In this document: one piece after another, positions 5,998-8,650 of the stretch
How positions within the stretch are numbered: the stretch's first letter is position 1
Layout of the letters: each line of letters opens with the position of its first letter
From: Hyphomicrobiales bacterium
Lineage (GTDB): Bacteria > Pseudomonadota > Alphaproteobacteria > Rhizobiales > Xanthobacteraceae
Assembly (NCBI GenBank): GCA_016210825.1
Contig: JACQTM010000127.1
Location: forward strand, 1 to 8,650
DNA length: 8,650 nucleotides
Reading direction: 5' to 3'
The notes under the pieces: model-generated
What the model saw: the letters and a program-made list of their open reading frames with translations, nothing else
The model's database searches: none
What the model was told of the DNA's origin: nothing
Translations under genes and position numbers: made by a program

Positions 5998-6261
5998 TCA
6001 AAAATCACCTGCGATCAGATCGTAAGAGCCTCTGCGCCCGCGAGCGTAGACTTTGGCTGCAATCCTGTGGATGGCGTCGCGGTTCCGGTCGAAGGCGCCA
6101 AGAAAACCAGCCTCATCGAACCGCATATCCGGTTGAACGCGTTTGAGGGCATCCTCAGTCATGAAGAACGGAAATTCCATTGCACTTTCATATCCCCAAA
6201 ATCGAACAGATCGTCGCGTCGCATCATAACTGCGGCTCGAATTGGGAAAGTTCAGTGCCAT
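5998..6261 (-). CDS. DUF1488 family protein
   Basis: The 87-aa product matches DUF1488, a short family of unknown function in Proteobacteria. Recognisable parts are MALNFPNSSRSYD at the N-terminus, RSVRFWGYESAMEFPFFM (17-34), the acidic FDEAGFLGAFDRNRDAIHRIAAKVY core (48-72) and the closing GRRGSYDLIAGDF. Family members look like small alpha/beta proteins; the SAMEFPFF and YDL segments probably pair as strands. I chose ATG 6261 because homologues usually begin with M-LNFPN; a further in-frame ATG at 6300 would overlap the upstream gene by 11 bp and cannot be excluded, since neither start has a strong ribosome binding site. Close spacing suggests translation together with the upstream coiled-coil gene. 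Confidence 0.82.
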   Translation of the reverse strand: MALNFPNSSRSYDATRRSVRFWGYESAMEFPFFMTEDALKRVQPDMRFDEAGFLGAFDRNRDAIHRIAAKVYARGRRGSYDLIAGDF

Positions 6262-6289
6262 AGTGCTCAACTCAGAAATTGTTGCGATC

Positions 6290-6598
6290 TCATGGCTCAT
6301 CGGGCGTATCGGCGGAGAGTCGAGTTAAGTCGTCAAGCGCCGCCGCGATTAGCTTTTGTCGGCGCGGGTCCTGCGCGGCGGGAGTTGTGGCAAAGAGCGT
6401 AAGCAGATAACGAACCTTCTCGGCGGCGGCGTGCCAATTCAAGGCCGGTGCGGCGACGAGCTGCATTTCCAATTCGTCTTGCCGCTGCCGTAGCGCGGCT
6501 TCCTTGGCCGCGACTTCGGCAACAAGGCGGCGGATCCCGGTGGCTTTCTGAGCTGCCATGCCGCGGTGTCGGTCAAGTTCAATCGTTCGATCGGTCAC
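6290..6598 (-). CDS. Small coiled-coil protein of unknown function
   Basis: The 102-aa product opens with TDRTIELDRHRGMAAQKAT and then has a long charged helix (about 22-50, rich in Ala, Glu, Gln and Arg) with heptad-like spacing. This is followed by a second helical part (NWHAAAEKVRYLLTLFA) and a basic PRRQKLIAAALDDL segment. It resembles short uncharacterised rhizobial proteins; I know no function. I chose GTG 6598 because it begins at the family-like TDRTIELD and has GGAA about 9 nt upstream; other options are ATG 6559 (no ribosome binding site) and a GTG at 6640 that touches a stem-loop. No membrane segment or export signal is seen. It precedes DUF1488 by 28 bp and follows the CsbD-like gene, from which it is separated by a strong stem-loop. 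Confidence 0.68.
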   Translation of the reverse strand: MTDRTIELDRHRGMAAQKATGIRRLVAEVAAKEAALRQRQDELEMQLVAAPALNWHAAAEKVRYLLTLFATTPAAQDPRRQKLIAAALDDLTRLSADTPDEP

Positions 6599-6640
6599 GT
6601 ATGGCGTTCCATGTACGGATTCGCCCAAGAGATAAGGCAC

Positions 6641-6668
6641 ACCGAGGCCGCCCTCGGGCGGCCTCGGT
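6641..6668 (-). terminator. Strong stem-loop after the CsbD-like gene
   Basis: ACCGAGGCCGCC (6641-6652) pairs perfectly with GGCGGCCTCGGT (6657-6668) around a CTCG loop, a 12-bp GC-rich stem. On the minus strand it lies 21 bp after the CsbD-like stop. The following bases (GTGCCTTATCTCTT) are pyrimidine-rich but not a proper U-run, so it may be a weak terminator, an mRNA-stabilising hairpin or a partial attenuator for the next gene. Confidence 0.55.
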
Positions 6669-6689
6669 ATCGTTCGGCAGTAACGCGCC

Positions 6690-6911
6690 TTACAAGCTGC
6701 GGCCCTTCATCAACGCATCGACATCGCGTTGGGCCTGGACCTTGTCGAGGCTGTATTTGGAGGCGACTTGGGTGACGAGATCGTCCTTGCCCTTAAGCGA
6801 GGACAAATCCTGTTCGGAAAACTTACCCCACTTCGCGCCAATTTCCTTGAGAATGATCTGCTTGGTCTCGGCGGCAGTAGCCGGCGCCGCGTTGGAAGCT
6901 GCATTTGTCAT
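6690..6911 (-). CDS. CsbD-like small stress protein
   Basis: The 73-aa product resembles the CsbD family of small hydrophilic stress-induced proteins. The matching part is the stretch from IGAKWGKFSEQDLSSLKGK (24-42) to DDLVTQVASKYSLDKVQAQRDVDAL (43-67), which follows the CsbD pattern of WGK-(L/F)-(T/S)--DL---(K/G)-D-LV--(I/V)---Y------A---V. An Ala-rich head precedes it. Such proteins accumulate under general stress; their molecular action is unknown. The start at ATG 6911 is well supported by GGAG 7 nt upstream; an open extension to 6962 has no signal. The protein is predicted soluble and cytoplasmic. It is the first gene of the minus-strand series and diverges from the plus-strand small-gene series. 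I found no exact EcfG-type promoter upstream, so its regulation remains open. Confidence 0.75.
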   Translation of the reverse strand: MTNAASNAAPATAAETKQIILKEIGAKWGKFSEQDLSSLKGKDDLVTQVASKYSLDKVQAQRDVDALMKGRSL

Positions 6912-7133
6912 GAGAAAACTCCAAAATATGGATGAAAAATAATCTGAATGTTCATCATTCAAACTATATGTAGAAGATAAATACTAATCTTGTTTGCGCA
7001 AGCGCACCCCTCGCAATTTAGCTCAATCGTATCCATTTATGTTCTACAGGCGGCAAATAATTAGAAATTAAGGCACGCATGACCGCGACCGGTCATTGTG
7101 GTTCCGCCTCCTCCCGACAGAAAATGCACAAAT
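6912..7133. promoter_or_regulatory. AT-rich divergent intergenic region
   Basis: This 222-bp spacer separates the minus- and plus-strand small-gene series and probably holds the promoters of both. It is much more AT-rich than its surroundings. Short inverted repeats are visible: GAATG-N5-CATTC at 6946-6960, TGCGC-AA-GCGCA at 6995-7006, and TGACC-N6-GGTCA at 7080-7095. I see no exact GGAAC-N16/17-CGTT on either strand and no confident sigma-70 pair. Any of the repeats could be an operator. Confidence 0.4.
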
Positions 7134-7526
7134 ATGTTCATACCTACGCAATATCGCGCAAAAGCAACCGAATACGGAAAGTTGGTCAAAACAACGGACC
7201 TGCCTCACGAAGTTCGAGAATTTCAGGAATTGGAACGATGTTTCACCGAGCTCGCGAACAACGAAGAATGGCTGGCTGACAATTTCGATAAAGCTGTGCG
7301 CGCGCCCGACAACGATCAGGGCGACGGTGAGACTGCCGCTAAGGAAGAGGAACGTATTCTTCGCTATCTCGGAGCTGCGGTCATCATGCAGTGGAACGCG
7401 CTGCCTAGGAAATTACGACGGGAACTCTTCGACACCGCCGGATCAATGGGCGATCTATTGCATACGCCCGCTCTGCGCGGAAAGATTGCCCGCTTTCTGC
7501 ACAAATACAAAGATGACGCGCACTAG
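7134..7526 (+). CDS. Uncharacterised soluble protein, two helical blocks joined by an acidic linker
   Basis: The 130-aa product has two blocks. Residues 1-55 (MFIPTQYRAKATEYGKLVKT, then an EVREFQELERCF helix and NNEEWLADNFDKAV) resemble a short helical motif common in rhizobial hypothetical proteins. Residues 70-128 form a second helical block with EEERILRYLGAAVIMQWNAL and a basic end (RGKIARFLHKYKDD). Between them lies a hydrophilic linker rich in Asp, Glu and Gly. No catalytic motif, signal peptide or membrane segment is visible, and I know no function. The start is uncertain: ATG 7134 fits the family-like N-terminus but has a weak ribosome binding site, and an in-frame GTG at 7098 is no better. 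It is the first of three closely spaced plus-strand genes; the next begins 29 bp downstream. Confidence 0.7.
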   Translation: MFIPTQYRAKATEYGKLVKTTDLPHEVREFQELERCFTELANNEEWLADNFDKAVRAPDNDQGDGETAAKEEERILRYLGAAVIMQWNALPRKLRRELFDTAGSMGDLLHTPALRGKIARFLHKYKDDAH

Positions 7527-7555
7527 AGGAAATCCCGGTTTGCGAGTTTATCGAC

Positions 7556-7801
7556 ATGAACAGACTGCCGATGACGAAGGAAGAGATCGAGCGGCTCATC
7601 ATCGCCGATCTGCAAGGCTTTCCGGGCTGTGAACGGGCATTGGCGGTTGTCGTTGTTCCGGTCTTCAATAATGGTGTGGCAGCCACCTGGACCGTTTGCC
7701 GTTTCGATGCTGGCCGCTCGGACGGTGAAGCTTGCGATCGCGCCTTGCAACACATCGTGCCCCATTTTCAACGCGCCTACGATCTTGTTTCAAAGCATTA
7801 G
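7556..7801 (+). CDS. Small uncharacterised protein (81 aa)
   Basis: I recognise no named family. The 81-aa product begins with a helix (TKEEIERLIIADLQGFPG), has a hydrophobic strand ALAVVVVPVF, then a WTVCRFDAGRSDGEACDRAL segment and a closing helix (QHIVPHFQRAYDLV). The overall plan, a helix, two strands and a helix with the Asp-rich D-GRSDGEACDRAL motif, resembles short rhizobial hypothetical proteins. It is predicted soluble; the hydrophobic run is too short for a membrane span. The start may be ATG 7556 or ATG 7571, neither with a strong ribosome binding site, so translation may depend on coupling to the gene 29 bp upstream. The next gene follows after 63 bp and has its own strong binding site. 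Confidence 0.65.
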   Translation: MNRLPMTKEEIERLIIADLQGFPGCERALAVVVVPVFNNGVAATWTVCRFDAGRSDGEACDRALQHIVPHFQRAYDLVSKH

Positions 7802-7864
7802 GTCAAGGCGACCGGCTGGCAGCGCGTCATCGGATCGGTATTCCCAATAAAAGGAGTTAACAAA

Positions 7865-8086
7865 ATGAATTCTCAACAGGCACGGGATCGGGCCGAAGCA
7901 AGTTTCAAGAAGAAGGAAACGCAGCTTCTGGAGAACCGGAAGGCTATGGCGGAATACAATGCAGATAGTGTCGCAGTGCGTGCAAAAACGGCGCGATTGC
8001 GAGCGCTGAGGTTGGCTCGGGATGCCGTCGTAACGGCTCGGGCCAACAAGAAACCAGCTACTGCTACGAAGTGCCCGATCCCATGA
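7865..8086 (+). CDS. Small basic helical protein of unknown function
   Basis: The 73-aa product is highly charged and almost wholly helical in appearance: MNSQQARDRAEASFKKKETQ, then LLENRKAMAEY, and a basic amphipathic stretch (RAKTARLRALRLARDAVVTA) ending in a Lys/Pro tail. It resembles small uncharacterised rhizobial proteins starting MNSQQA-DRAEA-FKK; I know no function. The basic helix could contact nucleic acid or an acidic partner, but no DNA-binding motif is clear. The start is well supported by AAGGAG 8 nt before ATG 7865, the best ribosome binding site of the plus-strand series, so it may be the most highly translated of the three. It has no cysteine-rich or export motif. Confidence 0.75.
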   Translation: MNSQQARDRAEASFKKKETQLLENRKAMAEYNADSVAVRAKTARLRALRLARDAVVTARANKKPATATKCPIP

Positions 8087-8141
8087 TCGTTGGCACTAAA
8101 AGCGTAAAGCCAGCCAACTGACGTGGCCGAATGAAAAATGT

Positions 8142-8159
8142 CCCGGCGTTGCCGCCGGG
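8142..8159 (-). terminator. Terminator-like stem-loop reading on the minus strand
   Basis: CCCGGCG (8142-8148) pairs with CGCCGGG (8153-8159) around a TTGC loop. On the minus strand the stem is followed by ACATTTTTC, a plausible U-run, so it could stop transcripts coming from purB or antisense to the 73-aa gene. On the plus strand, after the 73-aa gene, it lacks a T-run. Confidence 0.4.
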
Positions 8160-8348
8160 TCTCACTGTGTCGCCGGCATTTACGCAACGATTATGGCGAT
8201 TAAGTTCATATTGATTCTCAATCAGCTCGTGGACGAATGTCCGTTCGGGGTCATTGCCGGCGTCAAGGGCGCCCCCGCGTAAGGTCTGCTTGGCGCCACG
8301 AAGCGGCCATTTCAGAGCGTAAGTAACGGTGCTACGGCTCGCGATTGG

Positions 8349-8389
8349 TGACAAAGGGATCGCTTTGTTGCCGGTATTGCTGCCGGCAA
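8349..8389 (-). repeat. Two adjacent stem-loops downstream of purB
   Basis: ACAAAG (8351-8356) pairs with CTTTGT (8363-8368), extendable by two G-T pairs to 8349-8370. TTGCCGG (8368-8374) pairs with CCGGCAA (8383-8389). The stems share bases 8368-8370. On the minus strand they begin 33 bp after the purB stop and could mark the end of its transcript, but neither has a U-run. Confidence 0.35.
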
Positions 8390-8421
8390 GCACATCTCAG
8401 TTGCCAAAGTCCACCGAGAGG

Positions 8422-8650
8422 CTAGCCGAACACGCGCTTGAAAATCGTCTCGACGTGCTTGAAGTGATAACCGAGGTCGAAATTCGCCTCGATCTCGGTG
8501 TCCGATAGTTTCGCGCACACGTCCTTGTCGGCTTTGAGAAGCGTGAGGAAATCGCCATTGCCCTCCCACACCTTCGTGGCGTTACGCTGCACGAGTTTGT
8601 AGGCGTCTTCGCGCGCGACGCCTTTTTGCGTGAGCGCGATCATTACACGC
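8422..8650 (-). CDS. purB: Adenylosuccinate lyase, C-terminal part (cut by window edge)
   Basis: Adenylosuccinate lyase catalyses two steps in purine synthesis: cleavage of SAICAR to AICAR and of adenylosuccinate to AMP, each releasing fumarate, in the cytoplasm. About 75 C-terminal residues are visible and match the end of bacterial PurB: ALTQKGVAREDAYKLVQRNA, then KVWEGNGDFL, and the typical close FDLGYHFKHVETIFKRVFG before TAG at 8422. This is the C-terminal domain, which packs in the homotetramer; the active-site signature lies outside the window. The frame stays open through the edge (an internal ATG at 8643 is not the start). The typical end and intact stop suggest a complete gene. Two small stem-loops lie downstream. 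Confidence 0.9.
   Translation of the reverse strand, partial: RVMIALTQKGVAREDAYKLVQRNATKVWEGNGDFLTLLKADKDVCAKLSDTEIEANFDLGYHFKHVETIFKRVFG

Larger units (their letters stand above)
8087..8421. other. 335-bp region without a convincing gene
   Basis: Open frames exist on both strands (a 109-codon minus frame, a 29-codon plus frame from ATG 8193), but none has a ribosome binding site or family resemblance. The region contains several stem-loops, listed separately. It may be degraded sequence marking the edge of the small-gene cluster next to purB. Confidence 0.45.

Noticed and set aside
6596..6610. Minus-strand GGAAC near the coiled-coil gene start
   Set aside because: The -10 position reads CGAA, and the site overlaps the likely ribosome binding region.
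8193..8282. Plus-strand 29-codon frame starting MAIKFILIL
   Set aside because: The short hydrophobic start is tempting, but there is no ribosome binding site and the rest is not membrane-like.
8064..8393. Minus-strand frame of 109 codons
   Set aside because: No ribosome binding site, no recognisable family, overlaps the end of the 73-aa gene and contains the stem-loops.

Overview
The window looks like chromosome from an alphaproteobacterium of the order Hyphomicrobiales, most like the Bradyrhizobium / Xanthobacteraceae group. The first 5.3 kb has GC-rich codon use. Many small proteins resemble short families I know mainly from Bradyrhizobium-type genomes (DUF1488, CsbD-like and several unnamed ones), and there is a clear ECF15/EcfG-type stress promoter (GGAAC-N16-CGTT). 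This placement is an inference from gene content; no rRNA or tRNA is present.

Layout. (1) 103-591 (+): an exported PCu(A)C copper chaperone, stop-to-stop with (2) 592-1164 (-): a carboxymuconolactone decarboxylase/AhpD-fold protein. (3) 1271-3281 (+): a probable two-gene operon encoding an alpha/beta-hydrolase-OsmC fusion and a nitroreductase, divergent from (2). Together these suggest a small peroxide/electrophile-detoxification neighbourhood. (4) 3392-3760 (+): a small exported protein of unknown function. (5) 3787-4161 (-): an Anabaena-sensory-rhodopsin-transducer (ASRT) family protein with no rhodopsin nearby, divergent from (6) 4274-5326 (+): a zinc-dependent MDR dehydrogenase of the glucose-1-dehydrogenase type. 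The 112 bp between them carries a nearly palindromic pair of overlapping EcfG-type promoters, one facing each gene. That is the most interesting structure in the window.

(7) From about 5330 to 8090 the sequence is visibly more AT-rich and holds only small genes. A minus-strand series reads CsbD-like (6911-6690), coiled-coil protein (6598-6290), DUF1488 (6261-5998), a 74-aa protein (5912-5688) and a probable 35-aa single-pass membrane peptide (5666-5559). A plus-strand series reads 7134-7526, 7556-7801 and 7865-8086. The two series diverge from an AT-rich 222-bp spacer. Most have no assigned function; the CsbD-like member and the context suggest a stress-related accessory cluster. (8) 8087-8421 holds no convincing gene, only stem-loops. 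(9) 8422-8650 (-) is the C-terminal end of adenylosuccinate lyase (purB), cut by the window edge, which returns the sequence to core metabolism.

No insertion sequence, CRISPR array, tRNA, rRNA or phage gene was seen. I did not find a convincing new defence or mobile system. The best candidate for something not well described is the orphan ASRT/sugar-dehydrogenase pair under a shared bidirectional stress promoter.
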